Shown in pieces: positions 47,340 to 57,921 of a DNA stretch of 64,000 nucleotides. The DNA is taken from the NCBI RefSeq assembly GCF_019649055.1, contig NW_026570251.1:1178001-1242000 (forward strand), read 5' to 3'. Numbering within the stretch: the first letter of the stretch is position 1; each line of letters starts with the position of its first letter. The DNA is from Paramacrobiotus metropolitanus. Taxonomy: Eukaryota; Tardigrada; Eutardigrada; Parachela; Macrobiotidae. The position numbers and the translations under genes are program-made. The notes beneath the pieces are model-generated. The model was not told the DNA's origin, ran no database searches, and worked only from the letters and a program-made list of their open reading frames with translations.

Positions 47340-50300
47340 ATGTCAACCTACAATCGTCCGTCAAAGGTGGTACGTAATTTGCGGAACAGTATTTTGATCA
47401 TCATGGCCAGCTGCCAAGTGCTCATGGTTTTGAAACAACGTACAGCGGCTATGTAATTCGTAGATTATACAACCAATTCTGAAGATGTCGCTGGTATTAT
47501 CCCGTCCCAATTCTGAAAATATTGGCTCACGGAAAAATTATTTTAGAAAGCAAAAGGCAGCTTTCATGCCGAGCAGGACTTCTGAAGCTCTGTAGCGTTG
47601 AGTTCTCATCTTGTGATGCTTCGGTTATTCGTCGTACACCGTCGTGCCCAGTTGGTGGATAAAGTGGACGCCATAGATAAGCTGCGTGGCTACAGTACAG
47701 ATATGTGACTGACTTCTTCTACCGGGAAGAGTATGTGGCAGTTATGCTTAAGCGTATCGTAGAGGCTGTGGCCTAATTCAGGAAAGACGAGACATTCCAT
47801 TCGCAGTGCGGTAGCGGTTGCATGCAGTACGACTGCCCGCGAGTATCGTCCTCTGGATACGCTCCAGAATGTTCGCTTCGCGGCGCCCAGATGCCCTGAA
47901 GGCTTTCTTGTTGCGCGAGACCTTCATGGCCAGCGCGTCGCCTCCGATCGTACATTCCAGCACACTGAACGCTTTCCCAAAATTCTCTTCTCCAAGGGTT
48001 GTTTGCAGCTGTCAGCGGTCTCGTATAAACGTGTCCAGTTGGAACAAGAGGACGGCGTTGCTGTCGGGCCAGTTTTGCGTTTATTTTTAGGAGCCGTAAT
48101 CGGCGTATGGACAGTGCCGGCTTTTCGAAGGCCGTTTCTGCGTTGTGCTTAAGAAAAATAATAAGAAATGAGTAAATCAGGAATGAGGAAGGTGAAATGA
48201 GAAAATGAAAAAAATACATCCATAACATACATCCACAGATACTTTAACAACTCTAGTAAAAAGACTTTCATTCGCTAAGTAATTGTTTGGCTTATAAAAA
48301 GTAGAATAGCTTAGAATGTTCACTTACGTTATACGCAGGTAATTGGTCACGAAGCTTCCACAGAGATATCCTTTTCTGGACCGCAGTTCCGTCGTTTACC
48401 GTAATCCATTTAGGGTCACTGCAGTTGATGCTTCGATACGTTGATTCCTGATTTGTTCGCGGATAAAACTTCTCTCCCAGCTGCGAGCCTTTGTTTAACG
48501 CGCTCTGCAATCCACTCGTTTCAAAAAACTTTGCATGAACAAAATCGAACTGACCTTTAAATTTGTCAAGTAAATAAACGTATAGAAATGCCTTTCGTAA
48601 TAGTAAAGCAATGTCGACGTATATAAGTATAAAGGTATGAAAGTATAAAGGCATACCGGTCTTACTTTAGAAAAGAAAATAAAAGAAAGAAATAGGACAA
48701 GAAAAAAAAAAGTAAATGACGAAATGAGGAAATGAGGACTGATAAAATCAGCATTCCGAATATTCCGATATAAATTCAATCCACGAAATTTGGACAGAGT
48801 GACAACATGCCACAAGACTCGGATGAAAAGCCTTAACACTAAAATATTTTAAAAAATTTTACCTTTACAACGTTGCTACTTACTTTAAAAATGCCGACAG
48901 ACTCTAGAAATGTGATTACACTCTTACTACAGTCATTTCGTCTCTGAGATCTTGGAGGATACTTTGAAAGCATCAATTAGGCAGCTGTTGCTGGCCAGCG
49001 ATTGTCCGGAAGCAGGGACCTATTCTGTTGCAATCTGGGAAACAGAACGACCGAAATACATAATTGCAACTTAGCGCTCGGATTAGTGCGTGCAACGACG
49101 TTTTCCGGTACCTCCAGTTGGGCTACTTCCTCATTATTTTGTGAATTGTGATTCAAAAATTTCATGCGGCACTTTAACAGCAGCTGCTGAGTTTAGACAC
49201 GTTATCAAGGCGAAGATAATGTATAGCTTTTATTCTGCAAACTCAAACGTCAGACGTATTTACTGGCGCTATTCGATGGCCGGTCTTTTAAGTTCTTTTG
49301 AAATAATACTTTTAAGGTGGCCGAAGGTCGCAAACAATAACGCTCAATATCAGTAGCTGGAGTTTTACCGCTTTGCCGGTACGGTATGATGGGCAATTGC
49401 GCCATCTGGTTTGAGAGCGGGATTGCCACCAGTAATAGTGGCTGTAAGCGCCATTAAAGACATTAGTACTGCTGATTCTTTGGTCCTGGCATGCTTGAGT
49501 GCGATCTGGAACAATCGCCATCTGAAAGGGAGAACTGTACGCTCGTAAAAAGCTGGTTTTGCGTACATAGTTTTCGGGAATTTAATTATGACATTCGCCC
49601 CATTTGTAAGCAAGTTTTCAAAGGTTATCAATTTTTCGAAGAGCGGGCCGCTCATTTTCCCCGTTTTATCTTGGGTGTCGAACATACGTAATTAATCGTC
49701 TTAAACCATTCGTTTCGTTCCTGACAACAACGTCCGTGGAACTGCACCGAATTTCGAAATTTCCCTTGCATGGCGTGAACGGGTTCTCCATGTACTAGCG
49801 TTGCTTCTCCGGTCTACGAAAACTTGATTGCTCAGTTTTCCCTGGTCTTGGACAGCTTTCAGAGCTTTTTCGTAGAAGATAGAACGGCTCCAGCTGAATG
49901 TCGTTGAGCAGCGACGAAAATCGTACAGTAACTTCAGCAACATTACGTTAATACAGCATGGGCAGCTGGTTAAAGTGATATTTTGAGAGCCGCTGAAAGG
50001 TCACTGTTTAATTGTATACTCGCATTAAAGTCTTCGGAATCCACTTTGTGGGAAAACACAAAAGTGCAATGAGCCGTACAGTGCCTGTACAAAGCCCATA
50101 AAGTACCAAAACGTGCATACTTCCTGCAAATTCAGAGATCGCGAGTGTTGCACAGCCTGCACTCTGAGTTCACCTTTTTAAAAAAATAAAATAAAACAAT
50201 CTGACTTTAATAACCAAAAAGCTTAAACTGTGAGGACTGGCGGCGCTAGTCAGTCATTAAACTGCACTACAAAAGGCAGATCATGATACGCGTTGGCTAG

Positions 50301-50557
50301 ACCGTTGGGAAAAGGCAACCTGATTCGACCTGATCAGTTTTTGGGTGAGTAGTAAAGTTCTTGACTTGGAGGAGGGAAGGATTTCCGGTGATGTAATTCA
50401 TAGACAGGGGATACGTTCGGCATATTTTTTTATAAATGAAATGAGCTGCTTCGCATTTAGCAGTCAGTGTATGCGCTGATGTATTTCTGGTCGTCTGAGT
50501 TTCTGCTTAATACTTGTTAATGACCACACGTATCTAATTATTTGTATTGTGTAAAGG
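47340..50557. other. No gene recognised
   Basis: Frames of up to 150 codons occur (47773-48228 minus, 48292-48839 minus, 49365-49685 minus), but none shows motifs, splice sites or paralogues in the window. 48600-48760 is A-rich on the plus strand. Confidence 0.35.
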
Positions 50558-50621
50558 TTTCCGTTTCCGGCAGGAGATTGAAAATCAGTGCTGATATTCA
50601 TCCCCTTGCCGTTATCGGAAA
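50558..50621 (+). repeat. Dispersed hairpin repeat, copy 7 (diverged)
   Basis: The sequence differs widely from the other copies, yet the two halves pair well: TTTCCGTTTCCGGCAGGAGA against TCCCCTTGCCGTTATCGGAAA, with ATCAG/CTGAT inside. Confidence 0.7.
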
Positions 50622-50908
50622 TCGACACATACTGTACATACGATTAGGATTAATGTGCTGCTTTTTTATTAATGTAATTACAATATCGCGCAGACATGGA
50701 CTAATTTATGGTGAACGTTGCATTAGTTTTGGTCTGGGCAAAACGTGCTATGCGCACATGAAAGGGGTTTAATATTGATATTGTTACGAAATCGAAATAT
50801 CCGACAATTTTTCACCTATGCAAATTACACATATAATACGAGTATCTGACCAACATCTCCGCTACTGTGTACAGAGGTATGTAGAGGTATCTTTATCTCT
50901 ATATTCAT

Positions 50909-52095
50909 ACAAGGTAGCCTCGCGCATTCGCGCTCGGCACTTAAGTACTGGAAAATATGAATATTTTCAAATGAGTTATACACAGGAAATTGTAAAAAAT
51001 TTTGATAATTGGGAAGGTATGGAAAATGTGATTTATTTAAGACTAAGATTGATCGTATATACGATTGACGTACGTATTCTTAAGACGTAATAACGTTCTA
51101 AGGTTTAATTTTTTTCGTTCGGTTCTTACGTTCTGACCTTCTAACGTTTTAAAGTTCTGACGTTCTGAATTTCCGACGTTCTGACGTTTTTAATTTTCAC
51201 GTTCCGACTTCCTGACCTTCTGAAGGTCTAACGTTCTGATATTCTGACGTTCTAACGTTCTGATATTCTGACGTTCTGTTTTTGGACGTTTTAATTTTTC
51301 ACGTTCTGACTTTTGACCTTCTGACGTTCTAACGTTCTAATATTCGGACGTTGTAACGTTCTGATATTCTGACATTCTGAATTTCTGACGTTCTGACGTT
51401 TTTAATTTTTCGTTCTGACTTTCTGACCTTCTGACGTTCTAACGTTCTGATATTCTGACGTTCTAACGTTCTGACATTCTGACGTTCTAACGTTCTGACA
51501 TTTTGAATTTCTGACGTTCTGACGTTTTTAATTTTCACGTTCTGACATTCTGACCTTCTGACGTTCTAACGTGTGCCGTTCTAAATTTCTGACGTTTTTG
51601 ATTTTCACGTTCGGATTACCTGACGTTCTGTTTTTGACGTTCTGACTTCTGATGTTTTTACGTTGTGTCGTATAGATACTGTATAAGCGACATACTGGGC
51701 GATGTACCTTTATGGACGTTTGGGTACTAATTTATTGCTCACATACCTCGTAACAATTATTTATACTAAAAGGAAGTATTAATATGTATCCGCTATAGTC
51801 TCCGTGGTTACAGTCATCATGTTAAGTACGAGTACTTACTTTGTGTTGCTGTGCAGACTGCAGTAGTGAATACTTCTTCGAGTGCTCTTTACGTTTCCTA
51901 TACTTAAGACCTGGTGGAACCATCTTCTGACCACTGGTTAATTAAAAAAACAAAATCTATTGGCACACCTATGGAAAATATGGAATTTTTTTAAGACCAA
52001 GCTGGACTAAAACTGACCACGCGTTGACGAGTCTATAAAAACGGCGCATAAATACGTTTTGGTCGGTAAGATTGTATGAATATAAAAGACAATCT
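50909..52095 (+). repeat. Octamer-array element, copy B
   Basis: Head TACAAGGTAGCCTCGCGCAT at 50909, octamer array 51090-51660, and tail 51780-52080 with CTATAAAAACGGCGCATAAA as in copy A. About 170 bp between head and array is unique to this copy. Confidence 0.8.
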
Positions 52096-52300
52096 TACCG
52101 TTCAAAAGGTATTTTTCCTGGGTTTTTATGGATAAATCGACGCGTGGTCAGTTTAAGTCAAGCTTAGTCCTGAAAAATTCCTAATTTTCCATAAGTGTGC
52201 CTTCTGAATTTTGATTTTGTTTTGAAAACGTTGGTCAGAAGAAATTTTGACAGGTTCTTAAGTATAGAAAATGGAGTACTTAATATTATAATGACGTTCT
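52081..52300 (-). repeat. Inverted, diverged tail of the octamer element
   Basis: Reverse complement of the shared tail (ACTTAAACTGACCACGCGTC-like, GACTAAGCTTGACTTAAA). It abuts copy B tail-to-tail and forms a CGGTAAGATTGT / ACAATCTTACCG hairpin at 52067-52094. Confidence 0.65.
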
Positions 52301-52550
52301 TTAGATACTTACTGGTACAGTGATAGTGAGGTACTACAGTGCATTCTTACGGCCTACGGGTAAAACAAATTGTTGCCACGGAGGCAGCAATTAGTGCAGT
52401 AATGTAGAGAAAAATCGAAATAGCACGGACCATTTAATGAAAAAGGTGAAAAAATAGCCAGTGGTCACAGGTTCCAGAAAAAATCGTGGGGAGGTCAAAT
52501 ATCAGTTTCCGTCCAAGAGGGTTTTACCGAGCGCGGAGCGCGAGGCATAC

Positions 52551-53313
52551 CTTGTATTCATACAAGCTTACCGACCAAAGCTTATTTATGCGCCGTTTTT
52601 AACTCCTCGATAACTCGTGGTCAGTTTAAGTCCAGCTTGGTCTTAAAAAATTCCATATTTTCCATAGGTGTGCCAATAGATTTTTGTTTGTTTTTAATAA
52701 CCAGTGGTCAGAAGATGGTTTCACCAGGTTTTAAGTATAGGAAACGTAAAGAGCACTCGAAAAAGTATTCACTTCACAGCAATAAAAATTGCTTTAAAAC
52801 ATAATGTCTGTAACCACGGAGACTATAGCGGATGCATAAATACTTGCTCTTTAGGTAAAATATGTATGTTATTACGTCATGCAAAAAGTCCATACGTACT
52901 TCAGAGCGTCAAAACGTCAGAAATTCAAAACGTACGAACGTCAGAACGTAACACCGTCAGAACGTTAGAACGTCATAAAGTAAGAACATCAGAACGTTAG
53001 AACGTTAGAACGTCATAAAGTCATAAAGTAAGAACATCAGAACGTTAGAACGTCATAAAGTAAGAAGATCAGAACGTAAGAACGTCAGAAAGTAACACCG
53101 TCAGAACGCCAGAACGGTAGAACGTCAGAACGTCATAAAGTAAGAACATCAGAACGTTAGAACGTCAGAACGTCATAAAGTCATAAAGTAAGAACATCAG
53201 AACGTCAGAAATTCCGAACGTCAGCCTTCATATATTTATAATAACCTTTCCAAAACAAAGCCAATACTATCCAGTACTTAAGTGCCGAGCGCGGATGCGC
53301 GAGGCTACCTTGT
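52551..53313 (-). repeat. Octamer-array element, copy C (inverted)
   Basis: On the minus strand: head at 53313-53275 (ACAAGGTAGCCTCGCGCATC), array 53225-52905 and tail 52860-52560. Next to its tail a second head-like word (ACAAGGTATGCCTCGCGCTC) occurs at 52520-52555, so heads may act as short direct terminal repeats. Confidence 0.8.
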
Positions 53314-53396
53314 ATTACTTTAGTGCTTAAGATTGTATACTCGATAAACAGTTGTCCCAGTACTTTTATTTACAGTATGCATTTGTTACATAATTT

Positions 53397-53534
53397 ATGG
53401 CAGAGCGAAATAAACGGAAAAGGTCACGGCGGTGTAAGACCGGCCGGTTTCGTAGTCTAATATGTGGTGTTTACGGAAATATGCATAAACGGCAACGAAC
53501 GAGACGGCAATTGCGAGTCAGGAATTGTTATTGA
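53397..53534 (+). CDS. Small basic frame, 45 aa, unknown
   Basis: ATG in a TTTATGG context opens 45 codons beginning MAERNKRKRSRRCKTGRFR; 17 of 45 residues are Arg or Lys. It sits between octamer element C and the retroelement. This could be a chance frame, a nuclear-localising peptide or an exon piece; no family recognised. Confidence 0.2.
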   Translation: MAERNKRKRSRRCKTGRFRSLICGVYGNMHKRQRTRRQLRVRNCY

Positions 53535-55233
53535 AGGAAATTAGGCTGCACGGCTGTGACTGTCCCAGAAAAGCGCAAAAACATCGGTATAAAAGAGCAC
53601 CAAGTGGAACGGTATATCAGATAACGGCATGTACGGGCATATCGCCCTTAACAATCAGAAAGCGTATTTCATGAGAATCGGCACATACTAAGTGATTCAG
53701 GCATTGGGCAAGGGAAAAGTAGCGAGCCGAGCATCAGGACAAAGTACATGTAACACTTCTCCATGAAAAAGGACTGTCCGCAGTCCATAACTAATATAAG
53801 AAAAGCAGAAAAGCCAGTCAACCAGCAGTACAATAAAGCAGCTGTTTTTGCATTTTAAAATTTTCGAAACACATTCATGAAATAGCAAATAATAATATGC
53901 AAGTAATAGTTATACTTTATACGGTTAGAAGAAATACAGGTAATATAGCGGAATAATCTGAATTTTATTTTTTGGAACGCTTTTAGGGAAAACCGGATTG
54001 AACCGAATTTTCATTTTATAAATGTTTTGGATTTTAAATTCTCTGACTCATTTTATAATAAATGCGGTTCAGTCGATGATATCTTTCGGTCGCTCTTGAA
54101 CTTGAACTTTGATCAGCGGTTAACCGTACACCAAAACCACAACACCACACCGTATTTACGCAAATAAACAGACATTTCATTTCCTGAGGCAAAATCGACA
54201 CAGTACAATTTATAAATATTAAGTCGCTGGTTTCAAACATTATTCATTCGCTTGTCTAAACACACGCCTCTTTTTCCCTTTTTTTTTTAATGCAGCTTTA
54301 GTGCATTCAGTCTACGATGCTAAACTCGTGTCTGGCTGGTAAAAATTTTTTTTCGTCTGCTGCAGTCGAGTCGCGCGTGTGCGATCTCGTACGAAATTTT
54401 GTTCTGTTTTTTTTTCTCAGCAATTTTCAATGCTGTTGCTTACGGGTTTTGGTCAGAGGCATTACAGCAAAAAATTTTTTTTTGCTGTTGCGGACAAGTT
54501 TTCTGCAGAGATTTCACAGCAGATGGTATTGCTGTTTCAGACAGGTTTTTGTACATCGATTCTAGACTGCGTTAGTTGAGGTAATTTCGAAGCATGTGAG
54601 CGATTCTTCATTCGCGTAGACACTGTGCAAACAAACTGCTGCACCAGCTTATCCGTTAACTATATTTTTTTAAAATTCCAATATCTAATTTTGCCCCAGA
54701 AAATTTCGATCTCAGTCTATTCACACAAACACCATGCGCTACCCATGGTTGTAATGCAGGTCGTTTAATCTGATCACGCACTGTTCGTTGTGAGGCGGTA
54801 ATGACTGATAAAAATCGGCGACCTAAAGCTTCAGGTAGCGAACCGTATATAACTGGGTTCGCTGGAGCGAACCTTAAAATTACTGGGTTCCCGGGGATAG
54901 AAACGGGTTTATCTCCAAGAACTTTTTTTTTTGAAATTCAAACGAAAATTTGACAATTCTCGAAGGAAATTTCCTGACCAATATTTTTGATAAATTTTCC
55001 ACAAAAAATAAAGCGATGCTTTTTACTGAAAAATTTAAGTAAAACCTGACCATGTTAAATTTGACGAAATACAAGCGAGAACCTGACTTGATTTGAATTG
55101 TTTTTGCAAAATATAAAAAAACAAAAATCGCATAAAATACAATATTTTTGAAATTTTGCAATAGAAATTTTTTTTAAGAAATTTTAATTAATTTGCTGGC
55201 TGACTTTACATGAGCGGGAAAATAAGGCTAATG
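53535..55233. other. Presumed retroelement 3' region, LTR not delimited
   Basis: Downstream of the glycoprotein (minus strand), 54880-55200 is AT-rich. A purine-rich tract on the minus strand (54265-54290: about ten A, GGG, AAAAA, GAGG) could be a polypurine tract, followed by TGTGTTTAGAC as a possible LTR start. The 5' LTR lies outside the window, so neither can be confirmed. Confidence 0.25.
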
Positions 55234-55488
55234 CTAAGCGGTTATACGCTGCTCACGGTCGGTGGAGTTCCGTACCGAACCGGTGCCAACTTCCGGCGCT
55301 GTTCCATCAACGCATTCCCAAAGGTCACCGTCGGTTCCATCCGTGTTCCGACCGTGTGCTCCGGGAGGAGTCCTGGCGCCGATTGTTGATCCATCCGAGT
55401 CCTCAGCGGTCGTACGCGCATTGGCGTAGACGGGATCCTGTCGGACGGTGTCCGAAGGACGGTAACGCGGCGTCATGGGAATATCCAC
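55234..55488 (-). pseudogene. Probable glycoprotein cytoplasmic tail (out of frame)
   Basis: A Pro/Thr/Asp-rich, soluble 84-codon frame (includes RYRPSDTVRQDPVYANA and TIGARTPPGAHGRN) lies just past the membrane segment of the glycoprotein. It would be its cytoplasmic tail if one or two frameshifts are allowed. It could also be an independent frame. Confidence 0.35.
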
Positions 55489-55615
55489 CGTCCGTGTGGG
55501 TACGTCCCGGGACGGGTTCCGATTGGGGTTTCCGTAGCGGTCGCAGTGACCGCAATCGTTCCCTGCCGTCGAGGCTGAAAATCATACTGCCGGCGCGAAC
55601 GCGGGCGGCAACAAT

Positions 55616-56227
55616 CTAGAAGACAGCTGAGAACGCGATTACCGTTCGGTAATACCGAACGCAAAATACCACAGCAATGAAAACGGTTATCGAAGTAAGC
55701 GAAATATTTAAGAGACTATGCCATGTCATGGACTTCATTGTACTTTGAACATATTTTGGAGTAATTATGGTACTCAAATTTGAAATACCGGTCTCCAACA
55801 TCAGGCCGGATAACTCGGCTGTTAAGTCGAGAAACCGAAAAGGATCCATTGACAAGGAGTCACCGAGAGTGTCTTCCAAGTTATCCGTCAGGAATTTGAC
55901 AGTATAATGCCAATGTGCAAGCGTTTTATGGAACGTAGGGTTTACAGGAGTCCAGGCACCGTCTTGGTAGCGGTAGAGAGTTCCGTGTATAATTACCACG
56001 GAGTGCCGATGGAGGCAAACTGAGTGCCTTTTGAGGGTTTCGCCGTCGAGGGCGATCGTGTATCCGCGATCGTCGTTTTCGGCCGCGATGTACGGATCTG
56101 GTCCGCATGTAGAGTACTTGACTCCGATGGTAACATTGACTTCCGTGCACTGGTAGATAGTCCCCGAATCTCCAAGAACTACGGCAGCCTGACATTTGGG
56201 AAAACCTAGTTTGCCTCCGACGACCAC
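55616..56227 (-). pseudogene. Envelope-like glycoprotein, C-terminal half with membrane anchor
   Basis: 203 codons. They run from a Cys-containing ectodomain piece (KCQAAVVL, YQCTEVNVTIG, STCGPDP, SVCLHRH) through a helical stem to one transmembrane helix (SITVFIAVVFCVRYY near residues 177-192) and a short basic end. Sequons NVT, NLS and NIS are present. It continues the N-terminal half with a 1-nt frameshift where the two frames overlap (56206-56227). The Cys pattern before the stem recalls glycoproteins of negative-strand RNA viruses of the chuvirus type that LTR elements have captured; that comparison is from memory and tentative. Confidence 0.6.
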
Positions 56228-57348
56228 AGGGAAAACTGGCTAAGTAGAATCAGACTTTCCATTTCCGTTCTGTCGGCCTGGCATTGCAACTTGTGCAGAT
56301 GATTGAGGATTTTCATTTCTTGAAACGCGAAGAAATCCTCAACGTACTGAAGGTGGGACGATAGTAAGGTGGTAATTTCTGCCGAAAGATTTGCATTCAA
56401 CCGACTTTGGATGCCAACAGGGGGACGAGCCGGAGGGCGGATTCTCTCAGTGACGTTAGGACGATACCAAGCGTGGTAAAATTTTATGCGAAGTGTCGGA
56501 TGGGAGCGGACGTAATGAACAGATGCGCCTTCATCGCATGTTCGTTCCATTTTTTCTTCAACCGTAAAGCTGAGTTGATGGAGATGGTCACGAATGTGGA
56601 TCTCTCCTGATTTTAATTGGAACAACTGCCCCTCGCTGTCAAGAACCGTGTTAGCACGACACTTCGTATGGTTTTTGTCGGTAGTCCACACGTAAGTTAC
56701 GTGTGGATGGACACTGGACTCGGAGAGAATAGACGAAGAAATTTCGCCAGTGGCGGACAGTACTGGACAGTCGTCACACGTGGTTTCGAGGGTCACGTTC
56801 TCTAAGAGACAGGTAATGACGTCAGCCCGGCGGTATTGGTTCCACCGGCGGTATTGGTTCCACCGGCGGTCAACCACAGGTATTGCGTCGTATACCCAAG
56901 CACGTCCACTTTTGGTCATGGCGTTTCCACTGCATGTCTTTGTTCTGACCATGTCACGGCACTGATCAGCGGTTACCGGGAGTGCGACCTCAAAATTCTG
57001 GCTGTTATAGCCGCCGAAGAAAAAACCTTCTTGTATCGTGGTTTTCATAACCATCCGACAAGCGGAGCCGGAGAAAACTCGAGTAATGTTCTTATAGTCG
57101 AGAAGATAGTACTTCACGTCATGAGTTTCTCTGATGGGGCCGTCTAACTGCTCGCACCGGATTCGCGCAGAAAGGTCAGCGATTCCCACGTATTTACTCC
57201 GTGAGCAGTCGCATAGCGTAGTGTTCAGTCCGTACGTACCCGACAGGGTACAGAGTAAAAAAGAGAAAGTGTCACGAAGCTGGGTAGACCAGCGCGCATA
57301 CGCTTCGCCGGAACCGGAGGCGGCGGTGCTTCGTTTTCTGGACCTGAG
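56206..57348 (-). pseudogene. Envelope-like glycoprotein, N-terminal half
   Basis: The frame is open from just after a stop at 57349-57351 to 56206 (380 codons) but has no ATG in its first 53 codons. A signal-peptide-like segment (TFSFLLCTLSGTYG, codons 27-40) precedes LNTTLCDC, so the real start is probably spliced in or lost. Six sequons (NTT, NIT, NVT, NHT, NVT, NLS) and paired cysteines mark an ectodomain. The end is a long amphipathic helix (LLSSHLQYVEDFFAFQEM onward). An 18-bp tandem duplication (56827-56862) repeats six residues (RRWNQY). The frame breaks at 56206-56235. Confidence 0.6.
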
Positions 57349-57419
57349 TCATCGCTCGTAAACTTTCGCGATTTCCTGGTTTAGCCGGAGCATAGACGGG
57401 GTTGTGAACGGTCAGTCCT

Positions 57420-57760
57420 TTCTCTGTGGTTCCTCGTCCAAATTCACCGTTACGGTTGATTCCGCGTCGGAATCAGAATATGCTTCCAGAGGAGGTGGAC
57501 TGTCAGAGTCCTTCCTCGCATTAGAAGCGTTTTCCGTCATCGGGAACAAATACGCGCAATGAGGACATATGTCGCTAACAGCGCATTGACCTCATGGTAT
57601 CTGTGACCATAAATACATTCCTCATCGGAGGAATACTTTCGGCCAAAATGACTTCTGCAGTACAAACACACACCTTGTGTCGATAAGCTGAAGAAAGGCA
57701 CCGAGTGCACAAGAATACGGGAATACCTTTGCGGTAAAGAACGCGGCCGTCCGTCATTTT
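57420..57760 (-). pseudogene. Cysteine-rich (zinc-binding-like) frame
   Basis: MTDGRVLYRKGIPVFLCTRC starts at 57757. Then, across shifted frames, come a CLYC pair, a Cys-His piece and CPHCAYLFP, followed by a Ser/Asp/Glu-rich tail ending near 57428. Three CxxC pairs in about 90 residues suggest a small zinc-binding domain (RING- or ribbon-like), broken by one or two indels. It lies between the 400-codon frame and the glycoprotein. Accessory protein or N-terminal exon of the glycoprotein are both possible. Confidence 0.4.
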
Positions 57761-57921
57761 ATTACAGGAGCCGTTATTTTTCGGGTATTACAGAGGCGAT
57801 GGTTAAAACGTCAGTTGTGCGAGAAAACACTACTGTTCCATTCTCTCGATTCTTATTGTGCAGTTCAGAATCTGCACTTATCCCTAGCCCCCGTAAGGCG
57901 TTATTAGTGAAACAATCGCAA

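Noticed and set aside
47773-48228. 151-codon minus-strand gene
   Set aside because: Begins with a phenylalanine-rich stretch from AT-rich DNA and competes with an equally long plus-strand frame; no domain or paralogue.
51329-51538. Repeat protein (NVRTLERQ) gene
   Set aside because: A by-product of an 8-bp tandem array lacking stops on one strand; no start context, flank or conserved length.
54265-54320. Firm 3' LTR boundary and polypurine tract
   Set aside because: Plausible purine run and TG start, but the matching 5' LTR is outside the window, so the call cannot be tested here.
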